Of a stretch of DNA of 52,043 nt, positions 23,672 to 32,479 are shown piece by piece. The notes under the pieces were generated by a model. That model made no database searches, was not told the DNA's origin, and saw only the letters and a program-made list of their open reading frames with translations. The position numbers were made by a program, and so were the translations under genes. Positions within the stretch are counted from its first letter, which is position 1; each line of letters opens with the position of its first letter. Source of the stretch: Rikenellaceae bacterium (lineage in GTDB: Bacteria > Bacteroidota > Bacteroidia > Bacteroidales > Rikenellaceae); assembly GCA_020860245.1 (NCBI GenBank), contig JAJBUQ010000020.1:1-52043 (forward strand), written 5' to 3'.

Positions 23672-25085
23672 AATATTTATTGCGTAAATCTTTAATTTCG
23701 TTCATTAAAAACGTCTGGTTACTATCCTTAGAAGCCAGGCGGCGGCGTACGCGTATATCGCGCGTACCCTTAACTATAAGTCGGTGTACGTATATTTCTT
23801 TAAGCTGGCCACGGCGCAATAGGCGCGCTACAGTCTGTAGGTAGTGGCCTAAATTCCAGGTAACAGTAAACCAAACCATACGGCGACCGCCAAACTGTAG
23901 GTTTAATCCGTGGCCCGCGCTGGCGGGGTGTATGAGTAATAGCCGTATTTTTCCGTTATTCCAGTCGCGAAAATCCTGTACGGTATCTTTGCCCTTACGT
24001 AGTTCGCGGGCGAACGGGAAGGCCGCTTTTATGCGGTCTACTTCGTGCCTAAACTGATATACGACTATAAAATTTTCGTCGGGGTGTTGTTCCAGAAGAT
24101 CGCCCAGCGCGTCGATCTTCGCCGTATTTACTTCGTGCCAAACACGCGGGGCGCGCTTGTCTATACGGTCTTCGTAAATTGCGCCGCTAATTATCTGTAG
24201 TAGCTTATTGGTAAGGTCGGCCGACGTCTTAACCGTTACTTCGCTGTTATCTAAGAAGTCTAAGGCATATTCTTCTTCTAATTGGTCGTATATTTCACGG
24301 TCGAACGGGTCTAACTCTAATTCCACATCGTCGGTAATAAGGTCGGGGAGTTTAAGTATATCGCGCGTTTGCATCGTTAAGGCTATATCGCGTAACTTAT
24401 GGGCTATAACTTTGGCCGCCCCTGGCTTCGGTATGTATTCGTAAACGATCATTCCGTTACCGCGGGTAGTAAAGTATTTATCTACGAACTTACCCCAGGT
24501 ATCGCCCAAACGTTCGCCGTCGTCCAGTAGCATAAGTTCAGCCCAAAGGTCGGTAAGGTTGTTAGGTTGAGGCGTACCCGTCATACCTACGCGGTATTCG
24601 ATTGTACGGATAGCTTTACGTAGTTTCTTAAACCGCTTACTACTACGGCTTTTAAATAAGTCTATTTCGTCGATAACGATACAGTCGTAAGGTAGCTTAC
24701 CTTTGTACTGATCTATCAGCCAGGCGATATTATCGACGCTAACTATATAAATTTCGGCGTCGGCGTTAAGCGCCTTAATCCGTTGCTTAGCCGTACCAGC
24801 TACTACGCTGTAGCGTGTACCTTCTAAGTGTTGCCAGGTTTCCAGTTCGTCGGGCCAGGTGATACGTGCCACTTTATCGGGGGCGACTACCAGCGTCTTA
24901 GTTATAGCGGCTTCGCGATAGTGCATATCATAAAGGTAGGATAGGGCTACTACGGTCTTCGATAAGGACATACCCAGAAACAGGGCGGCGCGCCTGTTAG
25001 CGTACAGGTGTTCGTACGCCTGTATCTGGTGTTCGTCGGTATCATACCAAACGTTTTTTTTCTTATCGTAAAGCCTTCTTATCAT
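23634..25085 (-). CDS. SNF2-family DNA helicase / translocase
   Basis: 483 residues, compact SNF2 core. Motif I GMSLSKT (38-44) has Ser where most have Gly before Lys; motif II is DEID; motif III MTGTP; C-terminal lobe ends with QTVARLLRRGQ (motif VI). Such proteins translocate on double-stranded DNA with ATP. Paired with the VRR-NUC nuclease upstream (ATGA overlap), a pairing common in phage replication modules, so the two may act together on branched replication DNA. Confidence 0.85.
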   Translation of the reverse strand: MIRRLYDKKKNVWYDTDEHQIQAYEHLYANRRAALFLGMSLSKTVVALSYLYDMHYREAAITKTLVVAPDKVARITWPDELETWQHLEGTRYSVVAGTAKQRIKALNADAEIYIVSVDNIAWLIDQYKGKLPYDCIVIDEIDLFKSRSSKRFKKLRKAIRTIEYRVGMTGTPQPNNLTDLWAELMLLDDGERLGDTWGKFVDKYFTTRGNGMIVYEYIPKPGAAKVIAHKLRDIALTMQTRDILKLPDLITDDVELELDPFDREIYDQLEEEYALDFLDNSEVTVKTSADLTNKLLQIISGAIYEDRIDKRAPRVWHEVNTAKIDALGDLLEQHPDENFIVVYQFRHEVDRIKAAFPFARELRKGKDTVQDFRDWNNGKIRLLLIHPASAGHGLNLQFGGRRMVWFTVTWNLGHYLQTVARLLRRGQLKEIYVHRLIVKGTRDIRVRRRLASKDSNQTFLMNEIKDLRNKYYGTKKRTYRRVA

Positions 25086-25351
25086 AACGTCAAAATAAAA
25101 CCGTCTATACTTTCGTAACTGTCTAATACTTCTACCCTAAAGCCTAAGCCACGTAGTCGGGTGTGTACCTTCCTTTGTATCAGTCTGGGCGTTTCGCCCG
25201 GCGCTTTGGTTTCGACGAAGACGATTACGCCGCCAGGTAACAATACTATGCGATCGGGAAAGCCCCGAAAGAATAGCGGCGGGAACTTTACACAAAGGCC
25301 GCCCAAATGTTCGACGGCTTCGACTAAGTATTTTTCTATCTTCTTTTCCAT
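25082..25351 (-). CDS. VRR-NUC domain nuclease
   Basis: 89 residues, a stand-alone VRR-NUC domain (PD-(D/E)xK fold): GFPDR (Asp33), VETK (Glu47, Lys49) and Gln59. These nucleases cut branched DNA such as Holliday junctions, and phage copies usually sit with an SNF2 helicase, as here. Upstream of it is the A/T-rich region 25352-25580. Confidence 0.85.
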   Translation of the reverse strand: MEKKIEKYLVEAVEHLGGLCVKFPPLFFRGFPDRIVLLPGGVIVFVETKAPGETPRLIQRKVHTRLRGLGFRVEVLDSYESIDGFILTL

Positions 25352-25580
25352 AAACCAAAAAACTAAAAAACCTTATTTTCCTATATGGGCGTTTACGTGT
25401 ATATGAATTGATTAAATCGCCCGTTTTACGCCCATTTCGCGTATTTATTTATACTTTTACTAATTACCCTAAATTTTGGTTTTTTGGTTTTTTAGGGTTT
25501 AATTCGCTGTAAATGAGAAGCAACCAAAAAACCAAAGGCGAAAACCAAAAACCAAACGTAAAAACCAAAAAACTAAACGG
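25352..25580. repeat. A/T-rich region with CCAAAAA-type repeats, candidate replication origin
   Basis: No gene. It has repeats of an (A)ACCAAAAA word: 25351-25372, inverted as TTTTGGTTTTTTGGTTTTTT (25474-25493), then 25522-25538, 25541-25558 and 25560-25578 in direct order. An inverted repeat ATGGGCGT (25385-25392) / ACGCCCAT (25428-25435) lies in the middle. It is between the primase-helicase and the nuclease/helicase genes. Iteron-like repeats, low GC and position next to the replicase suggest an origin; this is inference. Confidence 0.55.
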
Positions 25581-27986
25581 CTATCGCGTAAAAGCCTTTT
25601 GGTTTCCGTAATGCTTAAACTTTAGCGTACCACCGTAGGGCGTCCAATCCCTTAGACTTTTCATTATTCGGCTTATCTCGTAGCTATCCCGACGGGTGAT
25701 ACTGTTAGGGTCTTTCCCTAAACATTCCGTCCATATTTCCAGGATACACACGTTATCCCGTTTAACCGTTCCGCGGTTGTTTTCGTCCTGTAGCCAGTTT
25801 CGACGTTGGTACGGGTCTAACGTGTCCCAGTTCGTCGGTAACAACCGTTCCAGGTATTCGGACACCAAGCCGCTACGTTCGTCTTTCTCTAAGTGTTTAT
25901 CCTGGATTAAGCGGGCTTCTTCTTCTAAGCCGTCTTCGGCCAGGTAAAGCGGTTCGCCCTGGGCGTAGCGTTCCTTCGCTTCGGCCCATAGCTGGGCTAC
26001 GGTTGCGGGGGTTAGGTATTCCCATACCCGTAGCCGTCCTTTTGCGCCTTTGCAGTTCACCACCCAGAAGCGGCGATTACCCGTAACGTCGCGTAAAAAG
26101 TCTTCTTCGTTGGTAGTGCCAAAGAAGACGCAACGCCGCGGGAAGTGTTCTATACGCTTACCGTACGCTACCCTAAAGCGGTCTTCTTTTTTACTGACAA
26201 AATGTTTAATCGCGTCGACGTCCATTTTACGCAAGCCCGCCAGTTCGCCTAATTCAAGTATCCAGCTACCCTGTACCGCTTCTAATGCTTTCTGACTTGT
26301 AAAGTCTGGTACGCTATCGCTAAACCAGTCGCCGCCCATTTTCGCCAGCGCGGTACTTTTGCCTATACCCTGGTCGCCGACGATCACTAACACGTAGTCG
26401 TACTTACAGCCAGGGTTATAGATACGGGCGATAGCGGCGGCGAAAGCCTTACGCGTAACCGCCCGTGTGTAGGCGCTATCGGTTGCGCCGAATAGGTCTA
26501 TAAATAAGGTGTCTAAGCGTTCCGTACCGTCCCAGGTAACTGCGTCCAGATAGTCGCGTACGGGGTGGTAACTGTTACTGCGTACCACAACGGTAAGGGC
26601 GTCGGCTATCTGGCCTTTGCTGGTAATATCGTAGCACCGTTCCAGGTATAAGCGTAATTCAGCGTCGTCGGCGTCCGATAGCGGGCGCGGGTATTTGTGT
26701 ACGTTTCTATCCCAGGGTAGCCGCTTAACGGCCGTTTCGCGTTGCTCGAACTCATTAAAGCCGAAACAGCCTTTTAAGTTTTCGTCATTGTTAAGTATGA
26801 TAACCGTGTTATTAATGGTATTCTTTATTTTGCCCTGTTTGCCTTCGGTTTCTAATTCGGCTACCCAGTCGTCGGCCGTGGCGTTCTTTACCGCTTCGGC
26901 TTCCAGTTCGTCGTAGTCGTCGGCCGCGTGTTCACGTCGGGCGCGTACGATCTCTTTTTTAACGGGGGCCAGCTTACCCGCGAAGTCGGCCATAGCCTTA
27001 AAGCTGGGTAACTTCGTCGGTTCGGTGTCGGGCTTCGCTTTGTCGTCCAGGTCGCCGAACTTATGAAGTCTTACCAGGTCGAACGCGTTACATAGCTTAC
27101 CGCTTATTACGTCGGTGGCGTGGTGCGAAAAAGCTAACTTATTGTCGTAGACGATAAGACCACCCGACGTTGAAGCCCCTATAAGGCTGTAGCGGTCGTC
27201 GCCCAGTTCTTCGCAAGGCGTATAAACTTCGTCCAAAAATTCAGCCAGGGCGTCGTACATCGGGTACGCCCGACAAAACGCGCCAATTATACCTTCTTTT
27301 TCTTCGGGGTCTTCTACCTTATCGGCGGTACTGTGTTTAACCACGTCCTTAACCCGTGAAGACACGGGCCAGGTAGTAGGGTCGCGCCAGTCGGGTAATT
27401 CGGCTAATACCGCGTCGGCGTCCATAACGGGGCCGTCCGAATATTGAAAGACGTAGTCGCCGTCTTTGCTGGTGGACGGGTAGTACATAAGGCGGGTAGG
27501 CTGGTAGGTAGTATCGTCGAAAGCGTCGATACCCAGCCACGACGCCACAACGCGCGCGATCGCTTCGTATTCGTCGGGCGATACCTTACGGTTAAGCGGA
27601 AAACAGATACGAAACCGCGGGTCTTCCTTGCGGTGTTTGTGGGTCGTATACATACACCCCGCGTATTCAAGTAACCCGAAGTCTATCCATAAGTCCAGAT
27701 CGCCGTAGTCTACGTCCAGGCTAACGATCTGGCGGTAATCGACGTAACCTTTCTTACGCCGACCTTCCCGAAGATAACCGCCGACAAAACCGCCGACGTC
27801 CTTTATTTCGTCCTGTTTGTCCTTACTGTAGCTAAAGTATTGCTTTAGCGTTTCGTTAGTACGTTCGGTCTGGCTTAGCGTATTAACTAAGTCCTGCCAG
27901 GTCGTACGCTTGTTTTTCCACTTCGCCGCCCTTCGGGTGTTGGCGGTGGCTATATCCAGGGTGATATTATGTTTTAAACTTATCAT
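25581..27986 (-). CDS. VapE-type primase-helicase
   Basis: 801 residues. N-terminal AEP primase-like domain (to about 200): SLDVDYGDLD with Asp91 and Asp93, and a THKH-x-x-x-PRFRI segment. Middle linker is charged. C-terminal VirE/VapE helicase: Walker A GDQGIGKST (537-545), Walker B-like ILELGELAG, sensor FFGTTNEEDFLRD. It should prime and unwind DNA for phage replication and start near 25352-25580. Overlaps the radical SAM gene by 4 bases (ATGA). Confidence 0.85.
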   Translation of the reverse strand: MISLKHNITLDIATANTRRAAKWKNKRTTWQDLVNTLSQTERTNETLKQYFSYSKDKQDEIKDVGGFVGGYLREGRRKKGYVDYRQIVSLDVDYGDLDLWIDFGLLEYAGCMYTTHKHRKEDPRFRICFPLNRKVSPDEYEAIARVVASWLGIDAFDDTTYQPTRLMYYPSTSKDGDYVFQYSDGPVMDADAVLAELPDWRDPTTWPVSSRVKDVVKHSTADKVEDPEEKEGIIGAFCRAYPMYDALAEFLDEVYTPCEELGDDRYSLIGASTSGGLIVYDNKLAFSHHATDVISGKLCNAFDLVRLHKFGDLDDKAKPDTEPTKLPSFKAMADFAGKLAPVKKEIVRARREHAADDYDELEAEAVKNATADDWVAELETEGKQGKIKNTINNTVIILNNDENLKGCFGFNEFEQRETAVKRLPWDRNVHKYPRPLSDADDAELRLYLERCYDITSKGQIADALTVVVRSNSYHPVRDYLDAVTWDGTERLDTLFIDLFGATDSAYTRAVTRKAFAAAIARIYNPGCKYDYVLVIVGDQGIGKSTALAKMGGDWFSDSVPDFTSQKALEAVQGSWILELGELAGLRKMDVDAIKHFVSKKEDRFRVAYGKRIEHFPRRCVFFGTTNEEDFLRDVTGNRRFWVVNCKGAKGRLRVWEYLTPATVAQLWAEAKERYAQGEPLYLAEDGLEEEARLIQDKHLEKDERSGLVSEYLERLLPTNWDTLDPYQRRNWLQDENNRGTVKRDNVCILEIWTECLGKDPNSITRRDSYEISRIMKSLRDWTPYGGTLKFKHYGNQKAFTR

Positions 27987-28822
27987 AAAAGGCGCTTATC
28001 TAATTCGTTACACTTCACGGCTGTTATTATCGGGTTGGCCCATTCTCTTTGCAGACGTCGCCAATCTTTATCATAGCCGCCTTTTTGGTCGCGGTATAAC
28101 ATAGCCATAGGGAAAAACCCAGCATCCCAGGTAGCCGTTAATCTTTCTATAGCCTTATCGAAGGTATCGCCACGATAGCCGATTAATACGTAGGCCCTAA
28201 GAACGTGGGAAGGTTTAGTAAAGCCCGTATCTAATAAATACCTACCCGCCTGTATAAGCGGGTCTAAGTCGTCGGGCGTATCGTACGCGAAGTACACCGA
28301 CTTCGGCCGTAGTTCGTACAGCCGCTTAGCGTAGTACGGCGTTAATAGCTTCGCTTCCAGGCCGCCCGTAAATTGCGGGCGTTCCTTTTGTCGGGAAAGC
28401 ATATTAAAGACGGCTTCGATATGATCGGTACTACAGGCTAATAAGTTGTCGTCTGTAAGTATGTGGCCTTCGGTTATGGGTAGTTCCCTTAGCCTAAAGC
28501 CTTCGCGTTTAGGTACGTTGCAAAACCAGCACCTATTAGGACAACCGCGCGAAGTAATTACATATCCTTTTTTAAGATACATACCAGGTACGAAGTCGCC
28601 GCCTGGGTTATTATATGCAGGGCCGCCGATCGTAACGGGCGCTACGTGTCGCCAGTTTTTGGCGATCTTTTCGGCCGTTGGTATATCCCAGGTAAAGGCT
28701 ACGGATATGTGTACTTGGTCGGCTTCGTCCTTATTAGTAGGGTGAAGCGCTTTTATACGTACGTCGGTATCGTCGGGCGTTGCTTTTGTACGGCTTGGGA
28801 ATATTCGTATTACTTTCTTCAC
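27983..28822 (-). CDS. Compact radical SAM protein in the phage replication operon
   Basis: 279 residues. [4Fe-4S] motif C94-x3-C98-x2-C101 (RGCPNRCWFC) with SAM-domain strands after it (GGLEAKLL, YFAYDTPDD, RAYVLIGY). The N-terminal 80 residues (VHISVAFTWDIPTAEKIAKNW, TIGGPAY) look like a reduced cobalamin-binding-type domain of class B radical SAM enzymes. Four-base overlaps on both sides tie it to the replication operon. Possible roles: modifying DNA bases, nucleotides or a host target. I cannot pick one from the sequence. Confidence 0.75.
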   Translation of the reverse strand: MKKVIRIFPSRTKATPDDTDVRIKALHPTNKDEADQVHISVAFTWDIPTAEKIAKNWRHVAPVTIGGPAYNNPGGDFVPGMYLKKGYVITSRGCPNRCWFCNVPKREGFRLRELPITEGHILTDDNLLACSTDHIEAVFNMLSRQKERPQFTGGLEAKLLTPYYAKRLYELRPKSVYFAYDTPDDLDPLIQAGRYLLDTGFTKPSHVLRAYVLIGYRGDTFDKAIERLTATWDAGFFPMAMLYRDQKGGYDKDWRRLQREWANPIITAVKCNELDKRLL

Positions 28823-29025
28823 ACACCGTTACATTTACGCAACAACACGAAGAAGACTATAACCAGGATAACCGCAATTAAAAACGGTATCCAGATCGGC
28901 GCGGTAATCCACCACCACGACCAGGCAATAACACCCGTAAGTTTTAACACCGTGAAGATCACGAAAGCGGCAACGGTCGCGATCGTACCGTAAAACCCTA
29001 TCCAGTAACTTTTATTCCTTTTCAT
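28819..29025 (-). CDS. Small two-span membrane protein (Fragile-X-F type)
   Basis: 68 residues with two membrane segments (WIGFYGTIATVAAFVIF and WITAPIWIPFLIAVILVIVF). The TVLKLTGVIAWSWWWITAP pattern matches the small proteins named transmembrane Fragile-X-F in phage and bacterial genomes. Their function is not known. Overlaps both neighbours by 4 bases. Confidence 0.7.
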   Translation of the reverse strand: MKRNKSYWIGFYGTIATVAAFVIFTVLKLTGVIAWSWWWITAPIWIPFLIAVILVIVFFVLLRKCNGV

Positions 29026-29345
29026 AATTCGTCAATTAACTGTTTTAAATCTTCTTTCGTAGCCATGAAGTTGACGCCCAGCGCTTCGCATATTAATTCG
29101 TAAACTTCTTTTTTATCTGGTCGGTGTCGGTATTCTATTTCAGCCCTAAGCATATCTATAGCCGTATGGTCTTCGTATACAGCTTGTTTTAAAACGTCAT
29201 ATTTAAAATCCAAAATTGACGCGATACCTTTAATAACCGCGAAAGTTTCGGTATCGTCCATATCTACGCAATCGTCCGTAGTGATAATAGCGCCATAACA
29301 ATAGTCTACTATTTCGTTCATCACCTCGTTAAATGTTTCTACCAT
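29022..29345 (-). CDS. Unknown acidic protein
   Basis: 107 residues, acidic and helical (MVETFNEVMNEIVDYCY at the start), no motif recognised. It follows DNA polymerase by 4 bases, with the polymerase ending in KD-stop and the bases CAAT before this ATG. The same junction occurs before 31930-32229. Coupled by ATGA overlap to the membrane protein downstream. Confidence 0.6.
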   Translation of the reverse strand: MVETFNEVMNEIVDYCYGAIITTDDCVDMDDTETFAVIKGIASILDFKYDVLKQAVYEDHTAIDMLRAEIEYRHRPDKKEVYELICEALGVNFMATKEDLKQLIDEL

Positions 29346-29349
29346 ATTG

Positions 29350-31305
29350 CTAATCCTTTTTATAATATTTCGATATATAGCCGTCGCCCTTTAAGGGTAG
29401 GTCTTTCGCCCATACGGGACTAACGGCCATTATTTTATTCATTCTTTCAAGTGTAGCGGGCGCGTCGGCGTCCTTACTTTCGTTTACTACTTCGTCGTGT
29501 ATGTGCATAAGTATTTTAATCAGCGCTTCGTACATACGTTTCATAGCGTCGCAAAGACAATCACGGGCAACGGCCTGGGTAATGTTTTCCACCAGCGACC
29601 CGCCGTACGTATCTTGTTTGCACCAGATTTTTTTAGTCTGGTCGATACCCCAGTACGATAACTTACCTTTGTCGACCGAAGCGCCGTAATAGGCCAGGCG
29701 TCGGCCGCTGGGTAGTTCGATAAACAGGTAGCCCCGATCGTATGAAAATTTGATAGTACAGTACGGCTTACGTAGTATATAGCTGGTCTTATTCTTAATT
29801 ACGTGTTTTGCCGCCCCTTCGACTTCGCGCCATAGCTTTACTATACGGGGGTTAGCCGAACGCCAGGCACTAACTAAGGCGGGTAATTCGGCTTCGTCCA
29901 GCCCTTCACGCAAAGCGCCCATAGTGATAAGCGCGCCCGTTGCGCCCTGGTAGCCCAGCGCCAGGGTAGCGACCTTACCTTTAGCGCGTAGGTCGCTTTC
30001 TTTAGTAATCATTTCCAGCGGTACGTTAAACATATTAGCCGCTGTAGCTTCGTATATTTTCCCGTGAGTATTGAATACGTCTAATACCCAGTCTTCACCC
30101 GCCAGCCACGCCACTACGCGCGCTTCGATCGCGGCGAAGTCGGATACCACCAGGCTACACCCTTCGGACGCCACCAGGGCCGTACGGGTTAGCTTGCTTA
30201 TTACGTCGGGTACGTCGTCGTACAGAAGGTCGGCTATATCTTTAACCACGGCTTCGCGGGCGGTAAGAAGTCCTTTTTTAAGGGTACGTTTTAGGTTCTG
30301 TACCTGTACACCCCGACCAGAAAAGCGGCCCGTACGGTTAGCCCCGTAGAACTGCAAAAGACCGCGTATACGCCCGTCTTTCTGGGCGTAGGCTAACATA
30401 GTGTCGTATTTAGCTATCGACGTCTTAGAAGCCATAGAACGAAGTTTAAGTACCCGTCTTATGGGCTTCGGGAAGTCGGTATTATTTATATTGTCTAATA
30501 GGTATTCTTTGTTGAGGGTAGGCACTTCGTAGCCTTCGGTTTTAAACCAGGCCTTAAGTTGGGACAAGCTGTTAGGATTGTCGACGCCCGTAAGTTTTAC
30601 TATTTCGTCGTGTACGTCTTTGGTAAAACGTTTATTCGTTTCTATAGCCGCTTCGATAAATTCGCGGTCTACGGTTATACCCGTGGCGTTTATTATCTGG
30701 TCTAATATCCAGTATTCGCGTTCTTCTTCGGGTAGTCCAGGAAAACGGGAAACATACGCGTATATCTCTTTTTCCGTTCTAACGTCTTGGGCGTTATACT
30801 CTTTAAATTCGTCCCACTTTTCGGGGTCGTGTTCGGGTAAGTTGAGGGTACGCCCGCCGTTCTTCTTAGTCGGTTTACACGGCTTACAGAAGAAAGTTAT
30901 AAGCGACTTACCGCGGGCGTCCTTTTGTTCGGATAGCCCTAATACCTGGCTTACCTTATCCAGTCCCAGGGGTAAGCCCAGGTAAGCCGCGGCGATCATA
31001 GTACAAAACCATTGCTTTAAGTCCAGACCGACGCCGTAAAACGTTTCGATACAGACGTATTCAAAGTTCGCGTTATGGGCGATCTTCAATATTGAAGGGT
31101 CGGTTAACGCCTTCCATACGCGCGCGGGTATGCTTTCGCCTGGGTATTCGTCGTTACTACAGTCGATAACCGTAACAGGTTCGCCGTCGAACGAATAGGC
31201 GAAAAGGATAATTTTAAAGCTATCGTCTTCGGCGTAACGGTATACCCCGACGTCTGATACATCCAGGTCGCAATACGTTTCTATATCTATATGCAGGTGT
31301 TTCAT
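29350..31305 (-). CDS. DNA polymerase family A with 3'-5' exonuclease
   Basis: 651 residues. Exonuclease motif DIETYCDLD near the N-terminus (HIDIETYCDLD). Polymerase motif A VVSDFAAIEARV, motif B KVATLALGYQGATGAL and motif C MHIHDEVVNE (near residue 603). This is the phage replicative polymerase type found with DUF2815 ssDNA-binding and DUF2800 nuclease proteins. The C-terminus ends KYYKKD. A weak terminator-like hairpin lies upstream (31325-31351). Confidence 0.92.
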   Translation of the reverse strand: MKHLHIDIETYCDLDVSDVGVYRYAEDDSFKIILFAYSFDGEPVTVIDCSNDEYPGESIPARVWKALTDPSILKIAHNANFEYVCIETFYGVGLDLKQWFCTMIAAAYLGLPLGLDKVSQVLGLSEQKDARGKSLITFFCKPCKPTKKNGGRTLNLPEHDPEKWDEFKEYNAQDVRTEKEIYAYVSRFPGLPEEEREYWILDQIINATGITVDREFIEAAIETNKRFTKDVHDEIVKLTGVDNPNSLSQLKAWFKTEGYEVPTLNKEYLLDNINNTDFPKPIRRVLKLRSMASKTSIAKYDTMLAYAQKDGRIRGLLQFYGANRTGRFSGRGVQVQNLKRTLKKGLLTAREAVVKDIADLLYDDVPDVISKLTRTALVASEGCSLVVSDFAAIEARVVAWLAGEDWVLDVFNTHGKIYEATAANMFNVPLEMITKESDLRAKGKVATLALGYQGATGALITMGALREGLDEAELPALVSAWRSANPRIVKLWREVEGAAKHVIKNKTSYILRKPYCTIKFSYDRGYLFIELPSGRRLAYYGASVDKGKLSYWGIDQTKKIWCKQDTYGGSLVENITQAVARDCLCDAMKRMYEALIKILMHIHDEVVNESKDADAPATLERMNKIMAVSPVWAKDLPLKGDGYISKYYKKD

Positions 31306-31324
31306 TTTTACCGATTAAAAACCA

Positions 31325-31351
31325 AAAGGGCGACGTTTTAAGCCACCCTTT
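31325..31351 (-). terminator. Weak terminator-like hairpin between ssDNA-binding and polymerase genes
   Basis: On the minus strand AAAGGG pairs with CCCTTT around an imperfect loop, followed by TTGGTTTTTAAT. It may only attenuate transcription into the polymerase gene. Confidence 0.35.
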
Positions 31352-31362
31352 CAGTCGCGTTA

Positions 31363-31926
31363 TTACGTTAAGTCTTCTTCGTCGTCGTAATCGTCGGCGC
31401 TGGCTTCAAAGCCGCCCAAACGTTCGCCGTCGTCCATTTTCATAAGGCTATTAAGGTAGAAGCCGAAGCCTTTGGACTTATTGTTAAACGGGTAGCACAC
31501 GATCACACCGCGGCAATAACAACCGCTGTACACGTCGTCCAGGTCTATAATATCCTGTTTGTCGACGTCGAATACGGCGGGTTGGCTTTTGGAAGAAGCC
31601 TTAATAAAGTAGTGGTCTTCGTATTCCACGGCTTCGGGGTGGTCTTCTAACCATTCGTCGCCGTCGCGTAAGGGATTCCATAACTTCGGGCTGGTACGTG
31701 GCAAGCCTTTAAATAGGCTTTCTTTGTTCGCATCGTAAGCGGCCTTAATAGCGGCTTCGATCTTCGGTACGTCTGGGTGATCTTTCGGGATAAGAAAGGT
31801 ACAGTCGTACTTTTTTTCGCCGTCGTCTTCAAAGCTGGACGGCTCTTTTACGTGTACGTAACTTACGCGGTGCGTACCTGTTACGACCTTTAGCGGGTTT
31901 TTCGCTTCTTTTTTCTTTGTTGCCAT
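31363..31926 (-). CDS. DUF2815-type ssDNA-binding protein
   Basis: 187 residues. The order of SYVHVKEP, KKYDCTFLIPKDHPD, SPKLWNPLRDGDEW, CYCRGVIVCYPFNNKSKGFGFYLN and an acidic C-terminal tail (DDYDDEEDLT) matches the DUF2815 family, compared with T7 gp2.5 ssDNA-binding proteins. The acidic tail is where such proteins bind other replication proteins. Located upstream of the DNA polymerase in the same operon. Confidence 0.85.
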   Translation of the reverse strand: MATKKKEAKNPLKVVTGTHRVSYVHVKEPSSFEDDGEKKYDCTFLIPKDHPDVPKIEAAIKAAYDANKESLFKGLPRTSPKLWNPLRDGDEWLEDHPEAVEYEDHYFIKASSKSQPAVFDVDKQDIIDLDDVYSGCYCRGVIVCYPFNNKSKGFGFYLNSLMKMDDGERLGGFEASADDYDDEEDLT

Positions 31927-31929
31927 AAT

Positions 31930-32229
31930 TTAAACTGGTTTTTTAATTATATTAATTGCTTCGCCTTGTTGGCAGTACACCGCGGTAAGGTTAATACCCG
32001 TTTGATCGCGGTACAGTTGCGCCGTTTGTACGGCTTTGTTTAGTGCATTCAAGTCGGGTATTTCGTCGAATATTACGCCCTTCGCGCCCACCTCTTTAAG
32101 TTGTTCTACTGCTTCTATCGGTTCTTCGGTAAGCTCGGTAACTGTAACTATTCGACCTAACCCGCTGGTAAGGGCTTCGGCTTTACTTGTTTTGCCTTCG
32201 CCCTGTTTGCCTGTAATAATTATATCCAT
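31930..32229 (-). CDS. Small P-loop ATPase
   Basis: 99 residues: Walker A TGKQGEGKTS at the N-terminus, Walker B GVIFDEIP, then a strand-helix ending. Only the core of an ATPase is present, with no helicase motifs. It lies just upstream of the ssDNA-binding gene and could be a loader or partner ATPase for replication; this is inference. Starts with CAAT-ATG after KD-stop, like 29022-29345. Confidence 0.65.
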   Translation of the reverse strand: MDIIITGKQGEGKTSKAEALTSGLGRIVTVTELTEEPIEAVEQLKEVGAKGVIFDEIPDLNALNKAVQTAQLYRDQTGINLTAVYCQQGEAINIIKKPV

Positions 32230-32233
32230 ATTG

Positions 32234-32479
32234 CTAATCTTTGTACGGTAATCGAATGTCGGGAACGGCTTGTAACCGTTCGCCGACTTCGGTAATGTTA
32301 ATTACGTTTCTTTTGCGCGGCCAGTAGGTAGTACCGATTTGCTGGCCTATCGGGCCGCGTTCCAACAATTTCACATGATAGCTTTTAGCACTTTCGCCGA
32401 TAATTTCTACCCGTACTTTATGGGTGGCGTATTGATCGGTGTAGTTAAATAGCTTCATTATGTACGTCCCTGTTATCAT
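32234..32479 (-). CDS. Unknown small basic protein
   Basis: 81 residues, with a small beta-sheet-like pattern (HKVRVEIIGESAKSYHVKLL) and a basic end (TYWPRKRNVINI). The ATG at 32479 overlaps the stop of the upstream gene (ATGA), which supports this start over the internal Met. No family recognised. Confidence 0.55.
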   Translation of the reverse strand: MITGTYIMKLFNYTDQYATHKVRVEIIGESAKSYHVKLLERGPIGQQIGTTYWPRKRNVINITEVGERLQAVPDIRLPYKD

